Origin: Saccharopolyspora erythraea
GTDB lineage: Bacteria > Actinomycetota > Actinomycetes > Mycobacteriales > Pseudonocardiaceae
Direction: 5' to 3'
Assembly: GCF_018141105.1 (NCBI RefSeq)
Contig: NZ_CP054839.1
Span: forward strand, 6,823,411-6,887,410
Length of the DNA stretch: 64,000 nucleotides
The translations under genes were made by a program, and so were the position numbers. The notes below the pieces were generated by a model, which was given only the letters and a program-made list of their open reading frames with translations, searched no databases and was not told the DNA's origin. Each line of letters opens with the position of its first letter. Position 1 is the stretch's first letter. Positions 50,574 through 59,973 of this stretch are shown piece after piece.

Positions 50574-50818
50574 GACGAGCCTTCTTCCGACACGAACGCT
50601 GGTATCCGGCACTCGCCAATGTACGACCGGGCGTGGGCGAAAGCTACCCGCACATGCCCGCTGACCTGCGCCTAGGCGACACGCAGCGGTGCAACGACAG
50701 CCGCGCGACGGACGCCGTGTGCGACGTCACGGCCGAACGGCGACGGCCAGGGGGAAGCGAAGCCTACGACGGCCGCGCGAACGCGGAGCCGACGACGGCC
50801 CAGCGGAAAGGAGCCGCG

Positions 50819-51493
50819 CTACGGCAGCTTCCAGTCGATCGGCTCCTCGCCGCGGCTCTCCAGGATCTGGTTGACCCGGCTGAACGGCCGCGAGCCGAAG
50901 AAGCCGCGGTCAGCCGACATCGGGCTCGGGTGCGGCGACTCGACGCACTCGACGCCGGGCATCAGCGGCCGCAGGTCGCGGGCGTCGCGGCCCCACAGGA
51001 TCGCCACCAGTGGCTCCTCCCGGGCGGCCAGCGCGCGGATCGCCTGCGCGGTGACCTCCTCCCAGCCCTTGCCCCGGTGCGCGGCGGGCTTGCGGGGTTC
51101 GACCGTGAGCGCCCTGTTGAGCAGCAGCACCCCGCGCTCGGTCCACGGCGTCAGGTCGCCGTTGGAGGGCATCGGGTAGCCGAGATCCTCGGTGTACTCG
51201 CGGAAGATGTTGACCAGGCTCTTCGGCAGCGGCCGGACGTCGGCGGCGACCGAGAAGCTGAGACCGACGGCGTGCCCCGGCGTCGGGTACGGGTCCTGGC
51301 CGACGATGAGCACCCGCACCTCGCGGAAGGGCTGCTTGAACGCGCGCAGGACGTTCTCCGGGGCCGGCAGGTACCGGCGCCCCGCGGCGACCTCGTCGCG
51401 CAGGAAGCCACCCATCGCGCTGATGCGGTCGGCCACCGGTTCCAGGGCCTCGGCCCACCCGGCCTCGACCACGTCTGTGAGGGGACGCGTCAT
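50819..51493 (-). CDS. ung: Uracil-DNA glycosylase
   Basis: This 224-residue family 1 UDG removes uracil from DNA. The catalytic water-activating motif is [21 protein letters not shown] (Asp near 65), followed by [18 protein letters not shown] and the late [13 protein letters not shown] motif with the catalytic His. ATG start and length are normal. In M. tuberculosis ung likewise lies between the FakA-like gene/rpmB and thiL. Confidence 0.97.
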   Translation of the reverse strand: MTRPLTDVVEAGWAEALEPVADRISAMGGFLRDEVAAGRRYLPAPENVLRAFKQPFREVRVLIVGQDPYPTPGHAVGLSFSVAADVRPLPKSLVNIFREYTEDLGYPMPSNGDLTPWTERGVLLLNRALTVEPRKPAAHRGKGWEEVTAQAIRALAAREEPLVAILWGRDARDLRPLMPGVECVESPHPSPMSADRGFFGSRPFSRVNQILESRGEEPIDWKLP

Positions 51494-51868
51494 GGCAGAA
51501 CAGCCTAGCGAGGCGGGGAGATCCACAGGGCGCCGCCCCGGGCGACAACGCTGGGTCACAAACACGTCAACGTGACTGGCATCACACCCATTTGGATGCC
51601 TGTCACACCGGGCCGGTCCGCAAGTGCGCGCGAGCAGCTCCCGATTCGCCATTTCCGCCTGTCACGCCCGCAATTGGCGACCCCATTCGGCGATCGGCGC
51701 GCCAACCGCGACGCCGAGTCCGCGGTGACGACTTGCATAAGCGCGCGATCATCGAAATGGACACATTCCGGCGTATTGGTGGCTATGCCCTGCACCCTGG
51801 GCTAGGTTCCTAGACCACCTAAACGCACACGCCGTGGAGGCTCAACCCCGGAGGTGGCGCTCAGCCCC
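51494..51868 (+). promoter_or_regulatory. Divergent region between ung and an MFS transporter gene
   Basis: This 375-bp stretch is non-coding and slightly A+T-rich in its middle part. A loose inverted repeat (TTGGCG with CGCCAA, about 51674-51705) lies in the centre. GGAGG occurs at 51836-51840 and 51850-51854. It must contain the transporter promoter; no hexamers could be assigned with confidence. Confidence 0.4.
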
Positions 51869-53212
51869 ATGACTTCTCAGGAGAAAGACGGGACAACCCC
51901 AGAACAGCGGTCACTGCTGCGGCGTGCGGTCGGAGCGGCGGCGATCGGGAACACCACGGAGTGGTACGACTTCGGTGTCTACGCTTATGTGGCCAGTTAT
52001 GTCGGCCACCAGTTCTTCCCCGGGCCGTGGGAGACCGTCTCGGCTTTCGGGGTCTTCGCCATCTCCTTCCTGATCCGGCCGTTCGGCAGCCTGTTCTTCG
52101 GACCTCTCGGAGACCGCATCGGACGGCAGAAGGTCCTGGCCCTGACGATCCTGCTGATGTCCGGTTCGACACTGCTGATCGGCCTGCTGCCGACTTACGG
52201 CGCGATCGGCGTGCTCGCCCCCATCCTGCTGTTGCTGTGCCGGATGCTGCAGGGCTTCTCGACCGGTGGTGAGTACGGCGGCGCGGCGACCTACATCGCC
52301 GAGTTCGCACCGGACAAGCGGCGCGGTTTCTACGGCAGCTGGCTGGAGTTCGGCACCCTGGTCGGATTCGGCCTCGGCGCGCTGGTGCCGACCATCCTGA
52401 TCCTCAACCTCGACCAGGCCTCGATGGAATCCTGGGGCTGGCGGGTCCCGTTCCTGATCGCCGGTCCGCTCGGCGCCGTGGGTCTCTACCTGCGGAGCAA
52501 GCTGGAGGACACGCCTGCGTTCAAGAACCTGCAGGAGACCCACCAGGTCGCCAACTCGCCGCTGAAGGCGCTGATCGCCGAGCACTGGCGCAGGCTGCTG
52601 ATCCTGATGGGCATCGTGGTGCTGATCAACGTGGCCAACTACACGTTGCTCACCTACATGGAGACCTACCTCAAGCAGACGCTCCACCTCGACGCGCCGG
52701 GGGAGGAGTACCAGGTGCTCATCCCGCTGCTGATCACGGTCGCGGTGATGCTGGTGTTCATCACGCCGGTCGGTGCGCTCTCGGACAAGGTGGGGCGCAA
52801 GCCGGTCTTCCTGTCGGCGGCGATCTGCTTCATCGTGCTGCCGATCCCGGCGTTCATGCTGATCTCGCAGGGGACCCTGCCGACCACGCTCGCCGGGCTG
52901 GCGCTGCTGGGCCTGGCCCACATCCAGACGATCGGGCCGCTGGCGGCGACGCTGCCCGCGATGTTCCCGACCAAGGTGCGCTACGCGGCCTTCTGCGTCG
53001 GGTACAACGTGTCGACGGCCGCGTTCGGCGGCACCGCCCCGTTCATCAACGACGCGGTGGTCCAGTCGACCGGGAACACCTTCTTCCCGGCCTACTACCT
53101 GATGGGTGCCGCGGCGATCGCGTTGGTCCCGATCCTGCTGATGAAGGAGACGGCGGGCAAGCCGCTGATGGAGGACGAGGGCGTCGCCAAGTCCGCCCCC
53201 GCCACGACCTGA
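51869..53212 (+). CDS. MFS transporter, ProP-like metabolite/H+ symporter
   Basis: This 447-residue transporter has 12 predicted helices. The start [20 protein letters not shown] and [25 protein letters not shown] (the MFS loop 2-3 signature) place it with ProP/ShiA/KgtP-type symporters; loop 8-9 has [13 protein letters not shown]. The substrate could be proline/betaine, a dicarboxylate or shikimate. ATG 51869 and GTG 51854 are both possible starts. It is a single-gene unit ending in a shared terminator. Confidence 0.9.
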   Translation: MTSQEKDGTTPEQRSLLRRAVGAAAIGNTTEWYDFGVYAYVASYVGHQFFPGPWETVSAFGVFAISFLIRPFGSLFFGPLGDRIGRQKVLALTILLMSGSTLLIGLLPTYGAIGVLAPILLLLCRMLQGFSTGGEYGGAATYIAEFAPDKRRGFYGSWLEFGTLVGFGLGALVPTILILNLDQASMESWGWRVPFLIAGPLGAVGLYLRSKLEDTPAFKNLQETHQVANSPLKALIAEHWRRLLILMGIVVLINVANYTLLTYMETYLKQTLHLDAPGEEYQVLIPLLITVAVMLVFITPVGALSDKVGRKPVFLSAAICFIVLPIPAFMLISQGTLPTTLAGLALLGLAHIQTIGPLAATLPAMFPTKVRYAAFCVGYNVSTAAFGGTAPFINDAVVQSTGNTFFPAYYLMGAAAIALVPILLMKETAGKPLMEDEGVAKSAPATT

Positions 53213-53223
53213 TCCTCACGGCA

Positions 53224-53264
53224 CGAAAGGGCCCGGCCGCAATCTTTGCGACCGGGCCCTTTCG
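53224..53264. terminator. Bidirectional terminator between MFS and thiL genes
   Basis: CGAAAGGGCCCGG (53224-53236) pairs perfectly with CCGGGCCCTTTCG (53252-53264) around a 15-nt loop, between two convergent genes. The A/T at the stem base gives a short T run on both strands. Confidence 0.85.
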
Positions 53265-53285
53265 CTCGTGCGGTACGGAGCGACG

Positions 53286-54251
53286 TCAGCGCCAGTGCTC
53301 CCAGCCGGAGGTGCCCTCGTAGGCCGCTCCGTCGACGGTCACGCCCTGGCCCTCGGCGGTGACGCCGACGGCGCGCCAGCCCTCCGGCAGCGCCACGTCC
53401 GGCGGGAACGTCGCCGCGAGCGCCTGGTCCTCTCCCCCGGTGAGCACCCAGTGCCGGGCGTCGGCGCCGAGCGCGGAGGCGACCTCGCTGAGGCGCTGCG
53501 GGACCACCAGCAGCTCGTTGCGGATGTCGACGGCCACGCCCGACGCGGTGGCGACGTGCCCGAGGTCGGCCACCAGCCCGTCGGAGATGTCCACCATGGA
53601 CGTCGCACCGGCCTCGGCCGCCAGCGGCCCGGCCGCGTACGGCGGCTCCGGCACCCGCTGCGCGCCGACGACCGCCACCGGGGATCGGAAACCGCGGCCG
53701 AGCACCGCGAGCCCGGCCGCCGCCCACCCGAGCCTGCCCGCCACCGCGACGACGTCGCCCGGACGCGCGCCGGAGCGGGTGACCGGCGGCCTGCCCTGCA
53801 GGTCGCCCAGCGCGGTAACCGAGATCACCAGTGCCGTTGCCGACACCATGTCGCCGCCCACCAGACCGATCCCGACCTGCTGTGCTTCTTCCCACATGCC
53901 CGCCGAAAGCTCGTCGACCACCTCGGTCGGCGTGTCCTGGGAGCAGCCGAGACCGACCAGCAGACCGGTGGGCACCGCTCCCATCGCGGCGATGTCGGAG
54001 AGGTTGACCGCGACGGCCTTGCGCCCGACCTGGCGCGGCGTGGACCAGTCGAAACGGAAGTGCACCTGCTCCACGAGCACGTCGGTGGTCGCCACGACAC
54101 GGCCGTCCGGGGCCGCCAGGACGGCCGCGTCGTCCCCCGGTCCGATGAGCGTGCCCGGTGACTGCTGCCTGCCGGACGTAACCCGATCAATGAGACCGAA
54201 CTCACCCACCTGGGAAACGGTCTGTGCGTCCTGCGACGAATCCGGACCCAA
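53286..54251 (-). CDS. thiL: Thiamine-monophosphate kinase (ThiL)
   Basis: This 321-residue cytosolic enzyme makes thiamine diphosphate from thiamine monophosphate. AIRS-fold motifs are GPGDDAAVL, TTDVLVEQVHFRFDWSTP, AVNLSDIAAMGA, GGDMV and MVDISDGLVADLGH, all metal or ATP ligands of the family. The start appears to be TTG at 54251, six bases after GAAGGAAGG; no better ATG/GTG fits the conserved N-terminus. It is divergent from the AsnC-type gene, as expected near ddl in actinobacteria. Confidence 0.95.
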   Translation of the reverse strand: MGPDSSQDAQTVSQVGEFGLIDRVTSGRQQSPGTLIGPGDDAAVLAAPDGRVVATTDVLVEQVHFRFDWSTPRQVGRKAVAVNLSDIAAMGAVPTGLLVGLGCSQDTPTEVVDELSAGMWEEAQQVGIGLVGGDMVSATALVISVTALGDLQGRPPVTRSGARPGDVVAVAGRLGWAAAGLAVLGRGFRSPVAVVGAQRVPEPPYAAGPLAAEAGATSMVDISDGLVADLGHVATASGVAVDIRNELLVVPQRLSEVASALGADARHWVLTGGEDQALAATFPPDVALPEGWRAVGVTAEGQGVTVDGAAYEGTSGWEHWR

Positions 54252-54346
54252 CTGAGACCTTCCTTCCTTGAGCGTCAGCTCGGTCTAATGGGGTAGCTTG
54301 CTGCAAGTTTCCTACCCCGCACATGGTCGAGACGAAGGGGCACGCC

Positions 54347-54580
54347 GTGGTTCAGGCATACATCCTCATCCAGACGGAAGTCGGCAAGGCAGCCGCGGTG
54401 GCCGCCGAGATCGCCGGTTCCACCGGCGTCGTCAGCGCCGAGGACGTCACCGGTCCGTATGACGTGATCGTGCGCGCGGAGGCGGAGAACGTCGACCTGC
54501 TCGGCAAGATGGTCGTGGCCAACATCCAGAACGTCGAGGGGATCACCCGGACCCTGACGTGTCCGGTGGTGCACCTGTAG
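54347..54580 (+). CDS. AsnC/Lrp-type ligand-binding (RAM) domain protein
   Basis: This 77-residue protein consists only of the RAM domain of Lrp/AsnC regulators: VQAYILIQTEVGKAAAVA, GVVSAEDVTGPYDVIV and GITRTLTCPVVHL. It has no helix-turn-helix, so it cannot bind DNA alone; stand-alone RAM proteins may sense amino acids and join other regulators. GTG 54347 has AAGGGG six bases upstream; ATG 54323 is an alternative that adds eight residues. Confidence 0.9.
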   Translation: MVQAYILIQTEVGKAAAVAAEIAGSTGVVSAEDVTGPYDVIVRAEAENVDLLGKMVVANIQNVEGITRTLTCPVVHL

Positions 54581-54659
54581 TCGACGGGCGGCAGGGCACG
54601 ACGGCGCCGGCAGCGGGCCGGTGCGGTCGTGCCCTGCCGGCCGTGCTGTAGTGGTCCGC

Positions 54660-55241
54660 GTGAGTCGCGAAGAGCCAACCCCCGGCCTGCCCCGACCGGT
54701 GTTGGTCGTCGCCATCGCACTTGGCGCCCTGCTGGCCGTGTCGGTCGCCGCGCTCGGACTCTACGTCCAGTACGTCGGTGACCAGGAGCAGCAGGCCCGG
54801 GAAGCCGCGCAGAAGGCTCGCCGCACCGGACCGCTGGCGCTCCCGCCGATCCCCGCCGCCGAGGCGGGAACCCCGGAATGCGCGAAGGTGATCGCCGCGC
54901 TGCCGCGGGACCTGCGCCTGGGCGAGGCACCGGTGCCGCGCCGGGCGCTGGCCGAGCCGGTGCCGCCCGCGACCGTCGCGTGGGGCGACGCCGAGCACGA
55001 CCCGGTCACCGTGCGCTGCGGCATCGACGCCCCCGCCGAGCTGACCCCGACGTCGAAGCTGGTCGACATCTCCGGGGTGAGCTGGCTGGAGATCAGCGAG
55101 GGCGGCCGGAGCTCGTGGCTCGCGGTGGACCGCCCGGTCTACGTGGCGCTCACCGTCTCGGCGGACTCGGGCAGCGGCCCGGTCCAGGACCTCTCGCGGA
55201 TCCTCCGCGACACGCTGCCCAAGCAGCCCGTCTTCCCCTGA
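54660..55241 (+). CDS. DUF3515 membrane-anchored protein (Rv2980-like)
   Basis: This 193-residue protein has one N-terminal membrane helix (about 14-36; VLVVAIALGALLAVSVAALGLYV) and an extracytoplasmic DUF3515 domain with PECAKVIAALP, VTVRCGIDAP and WLAVDRPVYVALT. The two Cys residues probably form a disulfide. Function is unknown; it sits next to ddl as in mycobacteria (Rv2980-ddlA). The GTG at 54660 or the one at 54651 starts it; neither has a clear ribosome site. Confidence 0.88.
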   Translation: MSREEPTPGLPRPVLVVAIALGALLAVSVAALGLYVQYVGDQEQQAREAAQKARRTGPLALPPIPAAEAGTPECAKVIAALPRDLRLGEAPVPRRALAEPVPPATVAWGDAEHDPVTVRCGIDAPAELTPTSKLVDISGVSWLEISEGGRSSWLAVDRPVYVALTVSADSGSGPVQDLSRILRDTLPKQPVFP

Positions 55242-55342
55242 GAAGTGCTTTCGGATCGCGTTGCCCGGGTGGTCACCCAAGACCACGAGCTTCGCTCATC
55301 CCGAGTGCATCCCCGAGCCCTCGTCCGGGGCCAGTGGGCGGC

Positions 55343-56431
55343 TCAGCGCAGGCCGGTGCCGCGCGCGATGGCGGTGTCGATCAGGGTGCTCAGCAGCGTC
55401 GGGTAGTCCACGCCGGTCTGGGCCCACATCCGCGGGTAGAGCGAGATCGCGGTGAAGCCCGGCATGGTGTTGACCTCGTTGACGATCAGCTCGCCGTCGT
55501 CGGCGACGAAGAAGTCCACCCGCGCGAGGCCCTGGCACTCCAGCGCGCGGAACGCGGTCACCGCCGACTCGCGCATGCGCTCGATGGCGTCGTCGCCGAT
55601 CTTGGCGGGGATGTCGAACTCGGTGACGTCGTCGAGGTACTTCGACTCGTAGTCGTACCAGGTGGAGTCGCCCGTCACGCGCAGCTCGGCGGGCAGCGAC
55701 GCCTCGACCCGGCCGTCGGGGAACTCCAGGACACCGCACTCGACCTCGCGCCCGGTCACCGCGGACTCGATGATGACCTTCGGGTCGGTGCGGCGGGCCT
55801 CGGCGATGGCGTCGTCGAGGTCGGCGTGGTCGGTGACCTTGGTGATGCCCAGCGACGACCCTGCGCGGGCGGGCTTGACGAACACCGGCAGCCCGAGGCG
55901 CTCGCGCTGCCGCTGGTCCAGAGTGGACTGGTCGCGGCGCAGGACCTCGTAGGTGCCGACCGCCAGTCCCTCGGCGGCGAGCAGCTTCTTGGTGTACTCC
56001 TTGTCCATCGCCACCGCGCTGGAGAGCACGCCGGGACCGGCGTAGGGCACCCCGGCCATCTCCAGCAGGCCCTGGATGGTGCCGTCCTCGCCGAAGGCGC
56101 CGTGCAGCACCGGGAACACCACGTCGACCGACGACAGCACCTCGCCGCCGCGACCCGGCTCCAGGTACATCAGGTCCCGCGTCGGGTCGCCTGGCAGCGC
56201 GACCGCCTTGCCCGAGGTGATCTCCGGCGTCCTGCGGTCCTGGATCTCCAGGGCCTCCGGGTCGTCGCCGGCCAGCACCCAGGCGCCCTCCTTGGTGATG
56301 CCGACGGGCACCACCTCGAAGCGGTCGCGGTCCAGGTGGGCGAGCACGCTGCCGGCCGAGACGCACGAGATGCCGTGTTCGGTGCTGCGTCCGCCGAAGA
56401 CGACCGCCACCCGGGTCTTGCGCTGTGTCAT
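55343..56431 (-). CDS. ddl: D-alanine-D-alanine ligase
   Basis: This 362-residue ATP-grasp enzyme makes the D-Ala-D-Ala end of peptidoglycan precursors. Motifs: [61 protein letters not shown] and [16 protein letters not shown]. The active-site Tyr in the omega-loop region (YDYESKY) is the D-Ala-D-Ala rather than the D-lactate type. It is convergent with the DUF3515 gene. Confidence 0.97.
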   Translation of the reverse strand: MTQRKTRVAVVFGGRSTEHGISCVSAGSVLAHLDRDRFEVVPVGITKEGAWVLAGDDPEALEIQDRRTPEITSGKAVALPGDPTRDLMYLEPGRGGEVLSSVDVVFPVLHGAFGEDGTIQGLLEMAGVPYAGPGVLSSAVAMDKEYTKKLLAAEGLAVGTYEVLRRDQSTLDQRQRERLGLPVFVKPARAGSSLGITKVTDHADLDDAIAEARRTDPKVIIESAVTGREVECGVLEFPDGRVEASLPAELRVTGDSTWYDYESKYLDDVTEFDIPAKIGDDAIERMRESAVTAFRALECQGLARVDFFVADDGELIVNEVNTMPGFTAISLYPRMWAQTGVDYPTLLSTLIDTAIARGTGLR

Positions 56432-56467
56432 GCGCGGGACCCTACCTGCTGGGTGAGCGCGAGCCAG

Positions 56468-57874
56468 TCACGTGTCACCGCACAGATGAGCCAGTACCGG
56501 CAGCGTGGCCTCCAGTTCGGCGCGGGAGCAGGAGGCGTAGCCGAGGGCGAGCCCGAACCACTGCTGCGGGCCGCAGTGGTGGCGTCGCAGCCCGTCGAGG
56601 ACCACGCCCTCCGCACGGGCGCGGTCGACGACCCGCCGCTCGGTCGCCGCGTCGGGCAGCGGCAACACCACGTGCGCGCCCGCCTGGTCGCCGAAGACCT
56701 CGATGCCGTGCTCGGCCAGGCGCTCGACGATCAGCGCACGGCGCTGGGACAGCTCCCGCCGCAGGCGCCGCAGGTGCCTGCCCAGGTCGCCGTGGCGGGC
56801 GAACTCTGCCAGCACCCGCTGCCCTGCCGGGGCGGGGCGGGTGCCGGTGCGGGCCCGGTGTTCGAGGACCGCGGTGGCGACGTGCTTGGGCGCCAGCATC
56901 CAGCCGACGCCGAGGGTCGGGGTGAGGATCTTGCTGGTCGTTCCCAGGTGCACCACGACGTCCGGAGCCATCGAGGCCAGGACCGGCAGCGGTGCGACGT
57001 CGTAGCGTAGCTCGCCGTCGTAGTCGTCCTCGATGATCAGCCAGCCCTCGGCGCGGGCCCGCTCCACCAGCGCCACCCTGCGGTCCGCGGGCAGCCGCCC
57101 GCCGATCGGGTACTGGTGCGCCGGCGAGCAGTAGACGGCGCGGACGCCGCGCGGGACGGCATCGACGACGATGCCCTGGTGGTCGACCGGGGCCGGGACG
57201 ACCCGGATGCCCGCGGCGTCCAGCGCCCCCACTGCCCGCTGGTACCCGGGTTCCTCCACCGCGACGGCTTCCCCGCTGCCCAGGACGGTGGACGCCAGCT
57301 CTCCCAGGGCGGCGCTGGTTCCCCCGGTGGCCAGGACGGTCTCGACCGGCGACCCACCGACGACCAGGCCGCGGTGGCGCAGCAGGTGGTCCACGACGGC
57401 GGAGCGGTACTCGTCGAGCCCGGCTCGCTCGGGGCCCGATGCCGGTGCCGCGTCGGCCGCCGCGCGCCACGCGCGCCGCCAGGCCGCCCGGTCGATGCCG
57501 GCTGCCCACGGCGCTCCCGGCGTCAGGTCGATCTCGCCGCCGGCGGTGCGGTCGCGGCGCGTCGCTGCCGGAGGCGCCGAGACGGTGCCCGGCGGGGTGG
57601 TGGTGACGTAGGTCCCCGAGCCGTGCTTGCCGACGATCCAGCCTTCGGCGTGCAGCTGCTCGTAGGCGGCGGCCGTCACGGTGCGGCTCACCGCCAGGTG
57701 GCGGGCGAAGGCGCGGGTGGAGGGCAGCCGGTCGCCGCCGCGGAGCTGGCCGGCGCCGGCCGCCTGCCGCAGCGCGTCGGCGAGCTGCACGGCGAGCGGG
57801 CGCTGGTCGTCGCGGCGCAGGTCGATGGCCAGTTCCAGGAGCGGCGAACTCGCCGCGGGCACCGAATGTGGCAT
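56468..57874 (-). CDS. MocR/PdxR-type GntR regulator with aminotransferase domain
   Basis: This 468-residue protein joins a GntR winged helix (about 22-90; PLAVQLADALRQ, GDRLPSTRAFARHLAVSRTVTAAAYEQL) to a class I aminotransferase-like domain (about 115-465) with the PLP lysine in TTSKILTPTLGVGW (near 315) and EDDYDGELRYD. MocR proteins sense PLP or a PLP adduct and often control a divergent gene. GGGAGAAC precedes ATG 57874. The divergent partner encodes a PPOX-family flavoprotein, and inverted and direct repeats fill the space between. Confidence 0.93.
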   Translation of the reverse strand: MPHSVPAASSPLLELAIDLRRDDQRPLAVQLADALRQAAGAGQLRGGDRLPSTRAFARHLAVSRTVTAAAYEQLHAEGWIVGKHGSGTYVTTTPPGTVSAPPAATRRDRTAGGEIDLTPGAPWAAGIDRAAWRRAWRAAADAAPASGPERAGLDEYRSAVVDHLLRHRGLVVGGSPVETVLATGGTSAALGELASTVLGSGEAVAVEEPGYQRAVGALDAAGIRVVPAPVDHQGIVVDAVPRGVRAVYCSPAHQYPIGGRLPADRRVALVERARAEGWLIIEDDYDGELRYDVAPLPVLASMAPDVVVHLGTTSKILTPTLGVGWMLAPKHVATAVLEHRARTGTRPAPAGQRVLAEFARHGDLGRHLRRLRRELSQRRALIVERLAEHGIEVFGDQAGAHVVLPLPDAATERRVVDRARAEGVVLDGLRRHHCGPQQWFGLALGYASCSRAELEATLPVLAHLCGDT

Positions 57875-57915
57875 TTGAAAGTTCTCCCTGATTGGCACTT
57901 CGATAATGCCACTTC
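57868..57915. promoter_or_regulatory. Putative MocR operator between divergent genes
   Basis: GTGGCAT (57868-57874) and ATGCCAC (57906-57912) form a perfect inverted repeat, and TGGCACTTC (57893-57901) is nearly repeated as TGCCACTTC (57907-57915), 14 bp apart. Mixed direct and inverted repeats of this kind are typical of MocR/PdxR operators. The first arm overlaps the regulator's own start codon. Confidence 0.6.
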
Positions 57916-57934
57916 TGGGAAGATCCTGTTCAGC

Positions 57935-58597
57935 GTGACTCCCACGACTCTCTCCCCCACCGACCGGAGCCGCATCCAGCGCGGCCGCGACCGCGCCAGG
58001 ACCGACCGCGCCGAACTGCATGCCGTGCTCGACGCCGGGCTCGTGTGCCATCTCGGTGTCGTGGTCGACGGCGCACCGCGGGTGCTGCCGACCGGCTACG
58101 GGCGCATCGGCGACACGCTCTACCTCCACGGTTCGACGGGCGCGCGCAGCCTGCGGGAGGCGGCCGAGGATGCCGAGGTCTGCGTGGCGGTGACGCACGT
58201 CGACGGCGTGGTCTACTCCCGCTCGGTGTTCCACTTCTCGGTCAACTACCGCAGCGCCGTGATCCACGGACGCGCCCGGCTGGTCACCGACCCGGACGAA
58301 CGGCTGGCGGGTCTTCGCGCGATCACCGAGCACCTGGCGCCCGGGTCGTGGGAGCACAGCCGGGAACCCGACAAGAAGGAGCTGGCCAAGACCGCGGTGG
58401 TCGCGCTGAGCCTCGACGAAGCCGCCGTGAAGATCCGCTCCGGTGGCGCCAACGACGACGCCGAGGACATCGAGGCCAACTCCGCGTGGGCCGGCGTGCT
58501 GCCGCTGCGCGCGCAGTGGGGAGAGCCGGAACCGAACCACGACCTGCCCGGCGACTTCGCCGTGCCCGACCACGTGGCGAACCGGAAGATGCCCTGA
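57935..58597 (+). CDS. PPOX-family FMN-binding protein (NimA-like)
   Basis: This 220-residue protein is of the pyridoxamine-phosphate-oxidase-like flavin fold. Visible family segments are LDAGLVCHLGVVVDGAPRVLPTGYGRIGDTLYLHGS, CVAVTHVDGVVYSRSVFHFSVNYRSAVIHGRA and the C-terminal NSAWAGVLPLRAQWGEP. The order fits the NimA/Pyridox_ox_2 group, whose members reduce nitro compounds or bind flavin/heme. GTG 57935 follows GGGAAG at a rather long distance. It is divergent from, and probably activated or repressed by, the MocR regulator. Confidence 0.85.
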   Translation: MTPTTLSPTDRSRIQRGRDRARTDRAELHAVLDAGLVCHLGVVVDGAPRVLPTGYGRIGDTLYLHGSTGARSLREAAEDAEVCVAVTHVDGVVYSRSVFHFSVNYRSAVIHGRARLVTDPDERLAGLRAITEHLAPGSWEHSREPDKKELAKTAVVALSLDEAAVKIRSGGANDDAEDIEANSAWAGVLPLRAQWGEPEPNHDLPGDFAVPDHVANRKMP

Positions 58598-58609
58598 CGA
58601 CCAGGCGCG

Positions 58610-58652
58610 GGCCCGGCCGCCGGTTCCGGCGCGAGGACACCCCGGCCGGGCC
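58610..58652. terminator. Hairpin between convergent PPOX and cysteine dioxygenase genes
   Basis: GGCCCGGCCG (58610-58619) pairs with CGGCCGGGCC (58643-58652), ten perfect pairs around a 23-nt loop between two convergent stops. Confidence 0.5.
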
Positions 58653-58658
58653 GCGGAC

Positions 58659-59141
58659 CTACTCGGAGACGCGCCGCACGCCCTCGTAGGGATTGCTCCG
58701 GTAGACCCGCATCGGCGCCCGGACCGGGCGGTAGACGTGGATGCTGATCGCCGGGTCCTGGCCTTCGTTGCTGACCTGGTGGATGTAGTTGGGCCCGAAG
58801 ACCCGCGACTGGCCCTCGACCAGCGGGTGCAGCGTCTCGACCGGGCCCGTGGCGCGGTCCTGGATCACGCGCTCGGAGAGCTCCCCGGAGACGAGGGTGA
58901 AGGCGCCGGTGGCGCCGCCGTGGTCGTGCAGCTCGGTGTGCTGGCCCGGCAGCCACGTCAGCAGCCAAGCCTCGTGCTCCTCGGTGCGTTCGAGCAGCCC
59001 GAACCAGCGCTGCTCGGGGTCGTAGCGCACGAGGTGGGCCCAGCTGCTGCGGGCGGAGGCCAGCTCGCGGGCGATGCGCACGGGGTGCGCGATGGCGCGG
59101 TTGGCGGGAACGGCGACGGTGTTCGGCGGAACGGCAAACAC
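58659..59141 (-). CDS. Cysteine dioxygenase (type I)
   Basis: This 160-residue cupin oxidises cysteine to cysteine sulfinate with non-heme iron. The ligands are in ELHDHGGATGAF (two His) and IHQVSN (third His); Arg in the YDPEQRWF region and GELSE also fit. The start is GTG 59141; longer frames lack family sequence. It lies just beyond a broken DinB gene and near a cystathionine gamma-lyase-type gene, so a shared role in cysteine turnover is plausible. Confidence 0.9.
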   Translation of the reverse strand: MFAVPPNTVAVPANRAIAHPVRIARELASARSSWAHLVRYDPEQRWFGLLERTEEHEAWLLTWLPGQHTELHDHGGATGAFTLVSGELSERVIQDRATGPVETLHPLVEGQSRVFGPNYIHQVSNEGQDPAISIHVYRPVRAPMRVYRSNPYEGVRRVSE

Positions 59142-59395
59142 GGTTCGAGGTGTCCTTCGGCGTCTTGGCGAGGCGGGGACGGCGCGAACGGCGCGCGGCC
59201 GTGCCATCAACCCGCAGGGTCGGTGGGATGGATCACCGCGAAGGACAGAGCGCGCTGGCTACCCGGCGAAGGTCGATGTGACCTCTCCGCTCACCAAAGG
59301 CACGCATGTACACGCCGCTCACTGAACCAGCAGCGGCGTCCCGGCGTCAAACCGACCAGGCACATCTCACACTGTGGAGCGCTCCCGCCGCGCGG

Positions 59396-59924
59396 CTACT
59401 CGCCGGTGACGCCGTCGCCGAGCTCCCGCGCGATGTCGAGGTGGCCCACGTGGCGGGCGTACTCCTGGAGCAGGTGGAACAGAATCCACGCCAGGGTGGG
59501 CGGTTCGTCGCCGGGCCCGAAGCGGCCGCCGACGGCCGAGCGGTCCTCCAGGCGCGCGCCCGCAACGATCGCGCGGGAACGTTCGCACTGGGCGAGGAAG
59601 AACTCGCGGACGCTCTCCAGGGTGTCGTCCGGTTCGAGCAGCCACCGGTCGTCGCCGCCGGGTTCGTGGTCGGCCCACGGCCGGTCGACCCTCGGCCGCG
59701 AACCCCCACTGCAACCACCGGCGCTCGACGTGGGCGAGGTGTTTGAGCAGCCCCAGCGGCACCCAGCCGGAGGGCACGCGGCTGCGGCGGGCCTCGTCAT
59801 CGGAGAGGCCGTCGAGCTTGCACAGCACGGCGTACCGGTAGAAATCCAGGTATCCGGCGAGCAGCTCGGCGGGGTTGCTCAGCGTCACCGAGGGCTCGGG
59901 CGGCGGTTCGACCACGTTGGCCAT
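59396..59924 (-). pseudogene. DinB/DUF664-family gene with a frameshift
   Basis: From ATG 59924 the frame encodes a normal DinB_2-type start (LAGYLDFYRYAVLCKLDGLSDDEARRSR, PLGLLKHLAHVERRWLQWGF) and then becomes nonsense at AAEGRP. The rest of the family pattern (DRPWADHEPGG, LAQCERSRAIVAG, LAWILFHLLQEYARHVGHLDIARE) is in another frame ending at 59396. One extra base near 59695-59705, in GAGGGTCGACC on the coding strand, explains it: removing one G restores a 175-residue protein. DinB-like proteins are metal-binding thiol transferases. It could be a pseudogene or a sequencing error. Confidence 0.85.
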
Positions 59925-59973
59925 GACCGAAGACCAGAGGCCCGTGAGTGTTTCGGGGCGCCGCAGCGAAGAC

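Noticed and set aside
59680-59720. Programmed ribosomal frameshift in the DinB-family gene
   Set aside because: The sequence GAGGGTCGACC lacks a slippery heptamer and no stimulatory stem or internal Shine-Dalgarno sequence is evident; mutation or sequencing error is simpler.
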